Below are positions 48,238 through 57,436 of a stretch of 64,000 nt of DNA, in pieces. The DNA comes from an uncultured Marinobacter sp. (lineage in GTDB: Bacteria > Pseudomonadota > Gammaproteobacteria > Pseudomonadales > Oleiphilaceae): positions 124,001 through 188,000 of the forward strand of contig NZ_CAMYMK010000009.1 in NCBI RefSeq assembly GCF_947259545.1, written 5' to 3'. The position numbers and the translations under genes are program-made. Under the pieces are notes generated by a model that worked only from the letters and a program-made list of their open reading frames with translations, had not been told where the DNA came from and searched no databases. The first letter of the stretch is position 1. Each line of letters begins with the position of its first letter.

Positions 48238-48482
48238 GGTTTCTCGCTCTTTTCCGGCGGTGCACTGGGCACTGATCAGCCGGGTATTAACGGTTTCGGT
48301 ACACCGATCAGTGTATAGGCTACCGGCGGGTTTGCAAGAGGCAAAGTGCTTCGGCAAACCCCTACAGACTGACCAGGGAAAACACCCCATAATTTCTATC
48401 GTCACGTGTTTTACGTTGTGCAATCCATCCTTGGTGTCGGCCATATTTGTACTGTGGGACACCACTTGGATCTCTCCTTTCG
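48238..48482. other. intergenic stretch without a convincing protein gene
   Basis: About 245 bp of mixed composition. The plus strand ends in a very strong terminator at 48483-48511 although no plus-strand gene precedes it for more than 750 bp. Just before the terminator is a pyrimidine-rich GGATCTCTCCTTTCG, complementary to ribosome-binding sites. The stretch could therefore encode a small RNA. No good sigma-70 promoter was found for it. Confidence 0.35.
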
Positions 48483-48511
48483 ACGCAGCCCCCAGGGCTG
48501 CGTTTTTTTTT
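48483..48511 (+). terminator. strong intrinsic terminator with no upstream gene
   Basis: ACGCAGCCC (48483-48491), CCA loop, GGGCTGCGT (48495-48503) and nine consecutive T. A textbook Rho-independent terminator; the transcript it ends is unknown and may be a small RNA from about 48350. Confidence 0.85.
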
Positions 48512-48629
48512 GATAGTGGTTAATCCGTAGCCACTAGTTCGTACAGAATTCTCCCGCCGTTTTGTCGATAATATGCTTGCTAACTAATCATTCATCTCAA
48601 CAAATATTCAGAGGTTGAAACCTAGGAAA

Positions 48630-48863
48630 ATGCCTGACAAATCAGGACCTGCCAGAGAAAAGTTTTGTGCTCACGTCTTTGTGGAAATGTTTCTTGTTGC
48701 CGTACTTGCGGTGTATCTGATCTTGGCAAAAGGACAGATCGTGGGGGATGATCTCGCGTTTACCGTGGCGGGCGCGGGATTGATGGTTCTGTTTACCTAC
48801 TGGACCCTGAACACCCTGCGTGATGGTCTGGAAGTAATCGCGGTTCGCCGCTATTCAGACTGA
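48630..48863 (+). CDS. small membrane protein of unknown function
   Basis: 77 aa from ATG 48630; a TTG at 48615 directly after GAGG is another possible start. Two hydrophobic helices (about 16-35 and 43-62) joined by a short loop KGQIVGDD, with a basic C-terminal tail. No family recognised. The 3' 71 bp overlap the end of the convergent exonuclease gene, an unusually long overlap which makes the exact reading of one of the two ends less certain. Confidence 0.5.
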   Translation: MPDKSGPAREKFCAHVFVEMFLVAVLAVYLILAKGQIVGDDLAFTVAGAGLMVLFTYWTLNTLRDGLEVIAVRRYSD

Positions 48864-49344
48864 TCTGCTCCCAGGTCCTGTGCAGGATCAGGGCGTCATT
48901 GGCGGCGCGGTGCACCGGTAGTCCCAATTGAGTGATGACCTCCTGGCGGATTGCGGACCAGTGCCTGACCTGAACCGAATTCAGCAGCATGGATATCGAT
49001 TCCAACTGAAAGGACGGCTGGATGCCGGCGACCCGGAACAGACGATGCAGCCAGAAACTGTCGAACGTCCAGGCATCGCAGAACACCTGATCCGGAAGCA
49101 GCTCGTTGAGGCCATGTGCCACCTCTGGGATCGGAGTTCCCTCGGCGTTCAGGGTCTCCCGGTCAATGCCGTGTATCCGCTCAGCACTTTCAGACCAGTC
49201 CTGCCACAGCACATGAGGACGAATCAACCAGCTGTGCAATTGCCCATCAGGCAGGCAGATACCCACTTCAATCGGGTAGCTGGCAATAAGGTCGAGGCTT
49301 GATGCCTCGAAATCGATAAATGCTGGCCTGGTCTCGGAGTTCAT
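48793..49344 (-). CDS. 3'-5' exonuclease, DEDDh family
   Basis: 183 aa from ATG 49344. The RNase T/DnaQ-like fold: first acidic pair in FIDFEASS (D and E), the second aspartate in CDAWTFDSFWLHRLF, and the final motif HRAANDAL with the histidine and aspartate in DEDDh spacing. Stand-alone proteins of this group trim DNA or RNA 3' ends. The C terminus (residues after about 165) is polar and overlaps the convergent small membrane protein gene by 71 bp. Confidence 0.82.
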   Translation of the reverse strand: MNSETRPAFIDFEASSLDLIASYPIEVGICLPDGQLHSWLIRPHVLWQDWSESAERIHGIDRETLNAEGTPIPEVAHGLNELLPDQVFCDAWTFDSFWLHRLFRVAGIQPSFQLESISMLLNSVQVRHWSAIRQEVITQLGLPVHRAANDALILHRTWEQISLNSGEPRLLPDHHAGCSGSSR

Positions 49345-49502
49345 TTTCTCTGATTTTTTATTGATGCGCTGTGTTTTGAGTTTACCCGCCCCGTTGTCCA
49401 GACGCGAACCCATCGTGTCATTCCACTGTTACAATATGCTCATCGAATGTAAAACCCCGATGACAGCCAGGCGGTTGCTGCGGGGATAATTGGGAAACAC
49501 TG

Positions 49503-50168
49503 ATGTCTGAAACTGTTGTTGTGATCTACTCCGGAGGCATGGACTCGTTCACCTTGCTGCACCTGGCCCGTGCCCGTGGTTACCAGGTGCATGCCCTGTC
49601 CTTCGACTATGGCCAGCGTCACGTCCGCGAGCTGGAGTGTGCCCGTCATGTCTGTGAGGACGCGAGTATTCCCCACAAGGTGATCGACATCCGGGCCCTG
49701 GGAGAGGTTATGGCCGGGTCGGCCCTGACCGCCGATGTCGATGTGCCGGAGGGGCATTACGAAGAAGAGTCGATGAAGGCGACGGTGGTGCCCAATCGCA
49801 ATATGATCCTGCTGTCCCTGGCTACCGGTTATGCCGTTACTGCCGGCGCCAGCGCGGTCTGGTATGGGGCTCATGGGGGAGATCACGCCATCTACCCCGA
49901 CTGTCGCCCGGAGTTCGTGGAGAAAATGGATGCGGTATGCCGGGTGGCAAACTATGAGCCGGTGGCGATCGAGGCGCCGTTCATGGCCATGGACAAAGCG
50001 GAGATTCTGGCGGAAGGGCTGAAGCTGGACCTGGACTATCGGCAGACCTGGACCTGCTACAACGGCCGTGACAAGGCGTGCGGCCGCTGTGGCTCCTGTG
50101 TGGAGCGTCGTGAAGCCTTTGCCGCCCATGGCCTGGTGGATCCGCTGCCATACGAGGACACTGCCTGA
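49503..50168 (+). CDS. queC: 7-cyano-7-deazaguanine synthase QueC
   Basis: 221 aa. PP-loop ATPase motif SGGMDS (10-15), and the C-terminal zinc site in [15 protein letters not shown] with four cysteines. It makes preQ0 from 7-carboxy-7-deazaguanine, a step of queuosine synthesis. GGGAAAC upstream is a weak ribosome site. The stop overlaps the queE start by 1 bp, so two steps are coupled. No preQ1-type riboswitch fold was seen in the 90 bp upstream. Confidence 0.96.
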   Translation: MSETVVVIYSGGMDSFTLLHLARARGYQVHALSFDYGQRHVRELECARHVCEDASIPHKVIDIRALGEVMAGSALTADVDVPEGHYEEESMKATVVPNRNMILLSLATGYAVTAGASAVWYGAHGGDHAIYPDCRPEFVEKMDAVCRVANYEPVAIEAPFMAMDKAEILAEGLKLDLDYRQTWTCYNGRDKACGRCGSCVERREAFAAHGLVDPLPYEDTA

Positions 50169-50824
50169 TGTACAAGGTCAAGGAAGCGTTTTATACCCTG
50201 CAGGGGGAAGGTGCCCAGGCTGGTCGTGCCGCGGTTTTTTGCCGGTTCAGCAAGTGCAACCTGTGGACTGGCCGGGAGAAGGATCGCGCCGGATCTGTCT
50301 GTGATTTCTGCGATACAGATTTCGTCGGGACCGATGGCCAGAATGGCGGAACGTTCGACACTGCCGACGCGTTAGCCGACCATATTCGCAGCCTGTGGCC
50401 GGATGCGCCCGGACGGCCCTATGTTGTGTGCACCGGGGGGGAGCCCCTGTTGCAACTGGATGCCGACCTGATCACCGCATTCCACCGTCGGGGCCTGGAA
50501 GTCGGTGTGGAAAGCAACGGCACCTTGCCGGCGCCGGAGGGCATTGACTGGCTGTGTGTCAGCCCGAAAGCCGATGCGCCCGTGGTTATTGAGCGGTGTG
50601 ATGAACTGAAACTGGTCTACCCTCAGCCCAAGGCCATGCCTGAACGGTTTCTGCACATTCAGGCGCAGCATTACTTCCTCTCGCCCATGGCCTCCCCATC
50701 CGCGCCGGAAACCGGCGTCGATCCTCTAAAGCAAAGCAACACCCGCAAGGCAACCGAATATTGCCTGGCTCATCCCCAGTGGCGGCTGACATTGCAGATG
50801 CACAAGATTGTCGGCATCGACTGA
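50168..50824 (+). CDS. queE: 7-carboxy-7-deazaguanine synthase QueE
   Basis: 218 aa radical SAM enzyme that forms the 7-deazapurine ring. The cluster cysteines are C30, C45 and C48, i.e. CX14CX2C instead of the classical CX3CX2C, which is a known QueE variant (FSKCNLW then CDFCDTDF). The GGEPLLQ motif for SAM binding is present. It overlaps queC by 1 bp. Queuosine modifies the wobble base of certain tRNAs. Confidence 0.95.
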   Translation: MYKVKEAFYTLQGEGAQAGRAAVFCRFSKCNLWTGREKDRAGSVCDFCDTDFVGTDGQNGGTFDTADALADHIRSLWPDAPGRPYVVCTGGEPLLQLDADLITAFHRRGLEVGVESNGTLPAPEGIDWLCVSPKADAPVVIERCDELKLVYPQPKAMPERFLHIQAQHYFLSPMASPSAPETGVDPLKQSNTRKATEYCLAHPQWRLTLQMHKIVGID

Positions 50825-50841
50825 CGTCGACAGCTCCCTGT

Positions 50842-51909
50842 TCAGGCCGTGGCTCTCATGGACGGAGCCTGGGGTTTGACTGGTTGCAGGGTCTGGCTGC
50901 GATAGTGGCTGGGGCTGGTGCCGGTCCAGCGCTTGAAGGCGCGGGTGAAATTGGCGGCGTCGGCATAACCCAGCACATCCGCAATCTGGCTCAGGTTCAT
51001 GCCGGTGTTTTTCAGCAGTTCTCCCGCACGCTCCAGGCGTACTTGATCCACCAGATTCTGAAAGCTGGCGTTCTCTTCCTGTAACCGCCGTTTCAACGTG
51101 CGCTCGGAAACAAACAGGGTGGCCGCTACCCTGGCCAGCTTGGGCGGGAACGGGTGGCTGGTTTCAATCACGCGCCGCACCCGGCAGGCAAATCCGGCAT
51201 CCTTGGTCAGTTGCTTCAGTGCCTCTTCGCACTTGGCGCGGGAAGAAGCCGCAAGCTGGGCATCACTGAAACGTATTGGCAGGCTCAATTGGGCGCGGGG
51301 GATGAGCAGGGCGTCCTCGCGGGAATCATACTTTACCGGAACCTGAATGTGCTGGCGGAAGCGGTGGAAATAGGCCGGTTCCGGTCCGCGTCGGAGAATG
51401 GCAGCGCCGGCTACGGGCGCGCCGGTCAGCTGGGTGCCCATGGACACGCAACCGAAAAGCATGGCGTCCATGATGAAACCGTGTAAAGGCCCGAGGTCCA
51501 TGCTGCAGGAGACGTTGAACAGTACGTTGTCACCTTCCTCCCGGCGAGACACCTCCAGATGGGGGGCCCGCAGGGTCAGATAGCGCGTCATCAGTTCCAG
51601 GGCTTCGTCCAGCGAGCGGCTGCTCATGACTGCTGTGCCAAGGGCGCCGTGCAAGGGCAGTTTCAGCTCCCTGGACAGCATGATACCCAGACCGGATTCG
51701 CCACTTTCAATGATCGCCCGGGTAACAAATTCACTGGCCTGGGCCTGGCTGACACGCAGATCTGTGGATTTCAAACGGGCCGGGTCGAGACCGACACGCA
51801 GCAGGAGGGCCCGTTCATCAACACCTATGGAGTTGAGGAGCTCTGCCAGCAGGTGCAGGTATATAGCCGGCATGCCCAGATCCTGAACAGTCGATACTGA
51901 GGCGCGCAT
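50842..51909 (-). CDS. AraC family transcriptional regulator
   Basis: 355 aa. N-terminal arabinose-binding-like domain of the OruR/LipR type (about 20-200) and C-terminal double helix-turn-helix with LFVSERTLKRRLQEE and the signature IADVLGYADAANFTRAFKRW TGTSPSHYR in two parts. Members of this group control lipases, alkane oxidation or amino-acid degradation. It is convergent with queE by 17 bp. The hydrolase gene at 52032 is 122 bp upstream in the same direction and could be its target (inference). Confidence 0.9.
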   Translation of the reverse strand: MRASVSTVQDLGMPAIYLHLLAELLNSIGVDERALLLRVGLDPARLKSTDLRVSQAQASEFVTRAIIESGESGLGIMLSRELKLPLHGALGTAVMSSRSLDEALELMTRYLTLRAPHLEVSRREEGDNVLFNVSCSMDLGPLHGFIMDAMLFGCVSMGTQLTGAPVAGAAILRRGPEPAYFHRFRQHIQVPVKYDSREDALLIPRAQLSLPIRFSDAQLAASSRAKCEEALKQLTKDAGFACRVRRVIETSHPFPPKLARVAATLFVSERTLKRRLQEENASFQNLVDQVRLERAGELLKNTGMNLSQIADVLGYADAANFTRAFKRWTGTSPSHYRSQTLQPVKPQAPSMRATA

Positions 51910-52031
51910 GGTTTTTCCTCGTTTTGTGCTGTTTTTGTTATGTAAGGGAACGATATTTAGGCACGATTATGACCGTTACCCTGGCCCAGCCCCATGACTT
52001 CAGTGACGGGTCAAGAGGCCATACAGGCCAA

Positions 52032-52919
52032 TCAGTGCTGATGGCGGTGAATAAATTCGACCAGAGTGGCTGCCGAGCGCCCGGGATTTTCCAGCATGGG
52101 TAGGTGGCCAACGCCCCGGAACATGTGGATTTCGGCTTCCGGCGTCACGGTACGGAACCAGTCCACGCAACAGGTGGGGGTGATAACGTCGCGGTCTCCC
52201 CATTGCACCTGCAGTGGCGGAGTGTCTTGACCCAGGTAACGGGCCGGTGCCAGTGCATCCGCCAGCATGTCATCGAAAATATGTCGCAGCGCATCGCTGC
52301 GTTGCAGCAGATCCGGGCCCAGCAGGCCGGTCATTGCGATCCCCATGGCTGTGGGCTTGCCATTGCCGACGCTGTTGAACATGCGATAAACGCCGGACCA
52401 GTTTTTGGGAATCAGGATGTCGTCCCGGTCGGACTCGAACGGCGCATCGATATCCACGTCGGCATGTTCCGGTATGCCGGCACTGTTGAGTAGTGTCACG
52501 GAGCGGGGAGCCGGTTCCATGCGGTGAGCGAGAATGGCGGCAATTGCGCCACCCATGGAGCTGCCAGCGATGTGGATATTGTCGGAGGGGAAGGCCGCCA
52601 GCCAGTCCCGTAACCTCAGTGCCTGGGCTTCGTAACGGTAACTGGCATCGGAGCGGTAGTCGCTTTCACCCAGTCCGGGAAGGTCGGGTGCCAGAATGTG
52701 CCAGTCCCGGGGCAGCTTCTGCAGCCAGAAAGCCCAATTCTCTTTCATCGCCGCGAAACCGTGGATCAACAGTACCGTGGGCCTGTCAGGCGCCGGTGTT
52801 CCGCGCTCCAGGTACACCATACGGTGACCATCGATCATGACGTGCTTGCGTTTCGCCTGCAGCATCCAGCGCTGGCTGGTGCGTGCGAGGGGCCAGAGAT
52901 TCGGGGCAGGTACTTTCAT
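52032..52919 (-). CDS. alpha/beta hydrolase, lipase-like
   Basis: 295 aa, no signal peptide. LLIHGFAAMKENW gives the oxyanion motif, AGSSMGGA the nucleophile elbow, and the acid and histidine are in WGDRDVITP and VGHLPMLENPG near the end. It resembles intracellular lipases of the LipA/abhydrolase_6 type, such as those near AraC-type regulators. The substrate is probably an acyl ester. About 110 bp from the ExeM-type gene upstream. Confidence 0.87.
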   Translation of the reverse strand: MKVPAPNLWPLARTSQRWMLQAKRKHVMIDGHRMVYLERGTPAPDRPTVLLIHGFAAMKENWAFWLQKLPRDWHILAPDLPGLGESDYRSDASYRYEAQALRLRDWLAAFPSDNIHIAGSSMGGAIAAILAHRMEPAPRSVTLLNSAGIPEHADVDIDAPFESDRDDILIPKNWSGVYRMFNSVGNGKPTAMGIAMTGLLGPDLLQRSDALRHIFDDMLADALAPARYLGQDTPPLQVQWGDRDVITPTCCVDWFRTVTPEAEIHMFRGVGHLPMLENPGRSAATLVEFIHRHQH

Positions 52920-53028
52920 TGTTGTATTCCGATGTCATGGGATGAAGTCAGTGTACCGTTATGACATGGATGGGCGATGGCCTTGCCGCCAGTATCTGGC
53001 GGCAGCCGAGCAATTGTGGTGCCGAGTT

Positions 53029-54795
53029 TCAGAGAGCGAGATCGATGATGACCGGGTTGTGATCGGATGAACGCCAGGGCGAGGCTTCGGGGACTGGCAC
53101 GGAACCCTGGTAACCCAGAGCCCTTGGTTCATCGGCATTGGCCGGCCAGCTCCAGGCACCGGTGACTTTCGGTGCCAGGGCTGTCGAGGCCAGCGCGTAA
53201 TCCAGACTGCCATGGCGGCCTTTGTAGCGATAGGTGGCATGGGGACAACCAGTGGGGGAGCAGGGATGGAAACGGTGAACCATGCTGGTGTAGCCGGCGT
53301 CACCAAAGATCGTCAGTGGCGCTTCCTGCGCGTAGCTGTTCAGGTCGCCGGTAATAAGTGTACCGACCAGGCTGGGGTTGTCGGGCAAGTCATCCACCCA
53401 TTGTGTCAGCGCCCGGGCAGCCATGGTCCGACGATGGTTATAACAGCCCTGACCATCCCCCTGGTCACGTTCCGGGCCGCTGGCGCCGTGACAGGCCTTT
53501 GATTTCAGGTGAGGCACAATAATTCGCACACTGGCCGCCCGCCCCAGGGGCCGAAAGATCTGGGCCAGAGGGCGACGCCCCAGCCTGTTATAGGGGGCAG
53601 AGCTTAGTCTGTATGCCTGACCCAGCGGTTCCACGCGGTCCGAGCGGTAAAGTAACCCGGTGCGAATGGCGTCACTGCCGGAGGTCTCCCGCGACACCAC
53701 GTGGCGCCAGTCGGGCCCCAGAGCCCTTGTCAGTGTCGCGATGGCGCTGTCTTCACCCTGTCCGTCGTTTTCCAGTTCCGCGACCGCAACGATATCCGGG
53801 CCGGGGGCGGTCAGGGTTGCCGCCAGACGACGGCTCTGCTGTGCGAACTGCTCGGGTGTTTCGGCGCCGCGTGGCGTGGGGAATCCGCCGCCGTCGCCAT
53901 CGCCGTTAAAGTAGTTTTCCAGGTTCAGGGTCACCACTCTCAGGGTGGTTTCCGGTGTCCGATCAGGCACCTGCGGGCGGCGGTTGTCCGCGTGGAAGCG
54001 CGGCCGGGTAATCGGTTGCAGGCGCCAGGCGCCAAAACGGTAATCGAGCACGCCGTCCAGCTGGCTGACGGTATCACCGGCGCGAACGGTGTTATTTGCC
54101 GCCAGGGCGGGCGTCGGCCAGGGGGGTGGCTCCGGGTAACGACTGCCGTGATTGTCGTCCAGTAACAGCCGGTGTAACTGCTGGTGTTCCTGCAGCTGGA
54201 CTGCTTCGGGGCCGGGGGGCAGGCTATCCGTCGGTACGTTCTGGGGCTCACGGGCCAGCGTCAGTTCGCCGTAGCGGGCAAGGTTGTAATTGTCGATGAC
54301 AGTGAGGGCCCCTGCCACGGTGATGCGCATGTTTTCCAGGTGTTCCGGCGCGCGATTGCCGGGCCAGGGCAGGCGAACGGTAGTGGGGGCCGGCAGTGTG
54401 GCCCGGCCACAATCTTCCAGTAGCTGAATATTGGTCAGCTCCGTCAGACCATGGAATTCCTTGATCCTGCCGCGTACCCGCACCCGATGGCCAACCTGGC
54501 CGGTTGGGCGGTTGGTATAGACGAACAGAGCTTCGGAGGTGGCCGGGTCGTTATCCGTTTCCGCATCGGCCTGCTGCAGGTAAAAGCCCCGGAAACCGTC
54601 CTGCTGACGGGAATCCAGAGTAATGATGCCCTCCACCGAAATGTACTGGCCTGCTAACGGGGATTGGGCCTGCCGGCCCTGCACGTGTGAAATGGCAGTT
54701 GCAGGCGCACCACAGCTATTGGCAGCTGCGGCGGCAGGTAGCCCGAGCATCAGGGTGGTTAACAGGGCGGTCAGGCGAGCGGTATGTGAGGTCAC
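53029..54795 (-). CDS. ExeM/NucH-type extracellular endonuclease
   Basis: 588 aa. Signal peptide (about 1-25), an OB-fold-like N-terminal part (SVEGIITLDSRQ and VRVRGRIKEFHGLTEL), then an endonuclease/exonuclease/phosphatase domain from about residue 285 with NLENYFNG, VAVAELENDGQG, GTLITGDLNSYAQE and the late SLDYALAS and SDHNPVIIDL motifs. Such enzymes degrade extracellular DNA, for phosphate or biofilm dispersal. There is no C-terminal membrane anchor, unlike ExeM of Shewanella, so it may be released or periplasmic. Downstream of the WYL gene by 9 bp. Confidence 0.9.
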   Translation of the reverse strand: MTSHTARLTALLTTLMLGLPAAAAANSCGAPATAISHVQGRQAQSPLAGQYISVEGIITLDSRQQDGFRGFYLQQADAETDNDPATSEALFVYTNRPTGQVGHRVRVRGRIKEFHGLTELTNIQLLEDCGRATLPAPTTVRLPWPGNRAPEHLENMRITVAGALTVIDNYNLARYGELTLAREPQNVPTDSLPPGPEAVQLQEHQQLHRLLLDDNHGSRYPEPPPWPTPALAANNTVRAGDTVSQLDGVLDYRFGAWRLQPITRPRFHADNRRPQVPDRTPETTLRVVTLNLENYFNGDGDGGGFPTPRGAETPEQFAQQSRRLAATLTAPGPDIVAVAELENDGQGEDSAIATLTRALGPDWRHVVSRETSGSDAIRTGLLYRSDRVEPLGQAYRLSSAPYNRLGRRPLAQIFRPLGRAASVRIIVPHLKSKACHGASGPERDQGDGQGCYNHRRTMAARALTQWVDDLPDNPSLVGTLITGDLNSYAQEAPLTIFGDAGYTSMVHRFHPCSPTGCPHATYRYKGRHGSLDYALASTALAPKVTGAWSWPANADEPRALGYQGSVPVPEASPWRSSDHNPVIIDLAL

Positions 54796-54804
54796 CGGTC
54801 GATT

Positions 54805-55713
54805 CTAGCAAAGCCCCGCCACCGCTTTCACGGTTTTTTGCTGATGCGGGGTGCCCCGGCCTACTACCTCTTCCGGGTTGGCCAGCTGCAGTTGCTGGAC
54901 CAGAGGGTCCGGATGAGGCGTCTCCACTGCTACTCCCAGCCGTGACAGTACGTAGGGCGCCAGGGCCGCACGGGTGGTCAGCTCCAGGCGGTGATTGGTC
55001 ATGCCGTAGTCAGTGGCAATGATATCCTGGCGCTCCCTGGTCAGACGGCTGTCCGGTGTCAGCACCAGGGTCAGTTCGCGATTCCATTCGTCATCCTGGT
55101 GAACCGTGCGGCGAGACCGCAGGCGCACCGCTTCCGGCTTGCCCCGGAATCGGCTCAGTGCGAAATCACTGAACTCCCCGGTGGTTTCGCACCAGGCACG
55201 CAGGTGCCAGTTATGGCCAACGCAGACCAGTGTGTGAGGCTCCAGGGTACGCTGACTGATGCCGGGCTGGGCCAGCGAGGCGTAGCCGGTTTTTAGCTGA
55301 CGTCCGTGCCGGGTCGCCGTGACGACGGCCCGCATGACATCCGGTTGAACCACCCGGTGGGGGCCCTGAACAACAGTGCTGTCCGGAAGGCTGATGTTCA
55401 GTGTCTCAAAGGTATCGCTCAGGTGTTCCTGGCGGGCCAGCAGGTCCAGGTACTCACTGGCGTGGCCACGAGTAACGACCGGGCTGAAGTTTTCAGCCGG
55501 TACATAACCTTTCAGGTGACGGTCGTAGACCAGGTTGTCGGGAGCGAGCTCCCGCAAATAGGTGTTGATATCCTTGGAGGCCTGCTGCCGCCCAATGCCA
55601 AAACTGTGACAGATGTGGTTGGTTGTCAGCCGTCCTTCCCACAGGGCAATAATTTCAATCAGGCGGTAGCGAAGCAGCAGATCCCACCGGATGGGCCAGT
55701 CCGTTTTTTTCAT
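54805..55713 (-). CDS. WYL-domain transcriptional regulator, BrxR/CapW-like
   Basis: 302 aa. N-terminal winged helix-turn-helix with RLIEIIALWEGRLTT and FGIGRQQASKDINTYL (about 14-56), a WYL domain in the middle (about 135-200; LVCVGHNWHLRAWC is the WYL region) and a WCX-like C terminus. This arrangement is that of BrxR/CapW repressors that govern phage-defence operons. Here no defence genes adjoin it; the next genes are a nuclease gene 9 bp downstream and a divergent MFS carrier. It is thus a chromosomal member of the same family, or controls the nuclease. Confidence 0.82.
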   Translation of the reverse strand: MKKTDWPIRWDLLLRYRLIEIIALWEGRLTTNHICHSFGIGRQQASKDINTYLRELAPDNLVYDRHLKGYVPAENFSPVVTRGHASEYLDLLARQEHLSDTFETLNISLPDSTVVQGPHRVVQPDVMRAVVTATRHGRQLKTGYASLAQPGISQRTLEPHTLVCVGHNWHLRAWCETTGEFSDFALSRFRGKPEAVRLRSRRTVHQDDEWNRELTLVLTPDSRLTRERQDIIATDYGMTNHRLELTTRAALAPYVLSRLGVAVETPHPDPLVQQLQLANPEEVVGRGTPHQQKTVKAVAGLC

Positions 55714-55995
55714 AACAGGCGCTCACGGGTTTAGTGAATAGCTCGGATAATGTTACCCGCTACGTGTTGGCAGTTCTGTTACGTCACCTTAATGTAAAAC
55801 AATGTCAAAGGCCGCTATGGTGCGTGTCTGGAGGGTGCGATTGGCCGAAATGCCATGCTGTGAACGGTTGCGGGAAGTGCTTAGTAGCCACAGAGAACGC
55901 GGGCTGGTCTAATTCGCCCCGGCAAAAAACGGCCCTTGCTGCTATGTTTTGTCACATCCCATGACCCTAAGCCAGCAATGTCCGGAGTTAGCCTG

Positions 55996-57285
55996 ATGAC
56001 CCGTATGGTCACGTCCCTCTCTGCGTTGATACTCAGTATTATCCTGTTGGTCAGCGGTAACGCGTTTTTGATGACCCTGCTGGGCATCCGGCTGAGCATC
56101 GAATCGGTGGCTCCGAACGTTATTGGCTGGGTTCTGGTCTGCTATTCCATTGGTTTTGTTCTTGGCACTCTCTATGTCCAGAAGGTCATTGCCCGGGTCG
56201 GCCATATTCGGACCTTTGCCGTATTCGCCGCTGTTGCTGCAGTGGCGTCCCTGATGTATCCGATGGCCATTTCCATGATTTTCTGGGCGATCCTTCGGGT
56301 ATTGTCGGGGTTCAGCATGGCGGGCGTACTGGTGGTGATCGAGAGCTGGTTCAGCAGTCGTGCCACCAATGCCAACCGGGGAGCCCTGTTTGCCGTTTAC
56401 CAGTTTGTGTTTTACCTGTCTGCCGCCGGTGGCCAGCTGGTGGTGAACATCGGTGATCCGGCGAACTTCATGCCGTTCTCGCTGGCAGCGGTGTTGCTTG
56501 TGCTGGCACTGGTCCCCCTGTCCCTGACGACCATGGAGGCACCGATCGTCGAACAGGTCGAGCGGATGTCGTTTTTCAAACTTGCGCGGGAATCCTTCAG
56601 TGGTGTTGCCGGGGCCCTGATATGCGGCGTGCTGATCGGCTCGTTCTATGCGCTCGGTCCGGTATACGCGACCCTGGTGGGGCTGGATGTCGCCCGGACG
56701 TCCACCTTCATGGCCAGCGCGATCATTGCCGCGATGCTGCTGGCGTGGCCTCTTGGTCGTGTGTGTGACCGCTTTGACCGGCGACGGGTGATGTGCTGGG
56801 TGGCGCTGACCGCAGCCACGTCAGCGGTTCTGGTTGGAGTGCTGGGGGCAGACAGATTGTGGCTGCTGACCTTGCTGGTAGGCCTGTTTACCGGTTTGTC
56901 GGCTATGGTTTATCCAATTGCGGTGGCGATCACCAATGACCGGATGGACAGTCATCGCATTGTGGCCGCCAGTGCGACGCTGTTGCTCAGCTATGGCATT
57001 GGTAGCGTGATCGGGCCGATTGTCATGGCAGAGCTGGTCAGCGTGTTGGGGCCACGAGGGCTGTTCCTCGGCAACGCCGGGTTCCTGGTGTTGCTGGCTG
57101 TGGTGACCAGTTACCGGATTACCCATACCGACGATGTGCCTGTGGAGCAACAGGAGCATTTCGTACCGGCAATGCCGGAAACGTCTGTTGTCCTGACGGA
57201 AATAGATCCCCGCAACGAGGACTTCCACGAATCTCCCGAGGTCGTGGAGATGCAGGAAGAAGACCAGTTTCGCCAGACCGGGTAA
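55996..57285 (+). CDS. MFS transporter, YcaD-like
   Basis: 429 aa from ATG 55996 (GGAG 10 nt upstream; ATG 55978 would add 6 aa). Twelve membrane helices, with the YcaD-like segments VARVGHIRTFAVFA and the WFSSRATNANRGALFAVYQ loop. The 50-residue C-terminal tail after helix 12 is acidic and polar (ends VEMQEEDQFRQTG). Substrate unknown. Divergent from the WYL regulator across 282 bp of sequence without a clear gene; a terminator follows at 57305. Confidence 0.85.
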   Translation: MTRMVTSLSALILSIILLVSGNAFLMTLLGIRLSIESVAPNVIGWVLVCYSIGFVLGTLYVQKVIARVGHIRTFAVFAAVAAVASLMYPMAISMIFWAILRVLSGFSMAGVLVVIESWFSSRATNANRGALFAVYQFVFYLSAAGGQLVVNIGDPANFMPFSLAAVLLVLALVPLSLTTMEAPIVEQVERMSFFKLARESFSGVAGALICGVLIGSFYALGPVYATLVGLDVARTSTFMASAIIAAMLLAWPLGRVCDRFDRRRVMCWVALTAATSAVLVGVLGADRLWLLTLLVGLFTGLSAMVYPIAVAITNDRMDSHRIVAASATLLLSYGIGSVIGPIVMAELVSVLGPRGLFLGNAGFLVLLAVVTSYRITHTDDVPVEQQEHFVPAMPETSVVLTEIDPRNEDFHESPEVVEMQEEDQFRQTG

Positions 57286-57304
57286 GGTTGCAAGCGACTG
57301 TTCT

Positions 57305-57334
57305 GGCGGACCTTTTCGGTCCGCCTTTCGGTTT
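57305..57334 (+). terminator. intrinsic terminator of the YcaD-like MFS gene
   Basis: GGCGGACC (57305-57312), TTTTC loop and GGTCCGCC (57318-57325), then TTTCGGTTTT. It lies 19 bp after the stop codon. Confidence 0.8.
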
Positions 57335-57436
57335 TCCCCAATACTGTTTCGATGTTCCCATCTGTTTTCATTTCAATGGTTAGCTTACTATTGGTAATAT
57401 TCCACGATTATTTAGCACCTAACCGGAGTCCCGACC

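Noticed and set aside
47980..48318. 112-codon plus-strand frame with a lipobox-like CGC near residue 23
   Set aside because: It overlaps the minus-strand gene at 47754-48026 and its terminator, has no ribosome site, and its codon use is irregular.
49414..49502. Possible preQ1 riboswitch before queC
   Set aside because: The short leader lacks the A-rich tail and pseudoknot pairing of preQ1-I and the pattern of preQ1-II; queC is usually not under such control in this group.
54805..55713. Phage-defence island around the WYL regulator
   Set aside because: No restriction, BREX, CBASS or other effector gene is present on either side; the neighbouring nuclease has a signal peptide and belongs to the secreted ExeM/NucH type.
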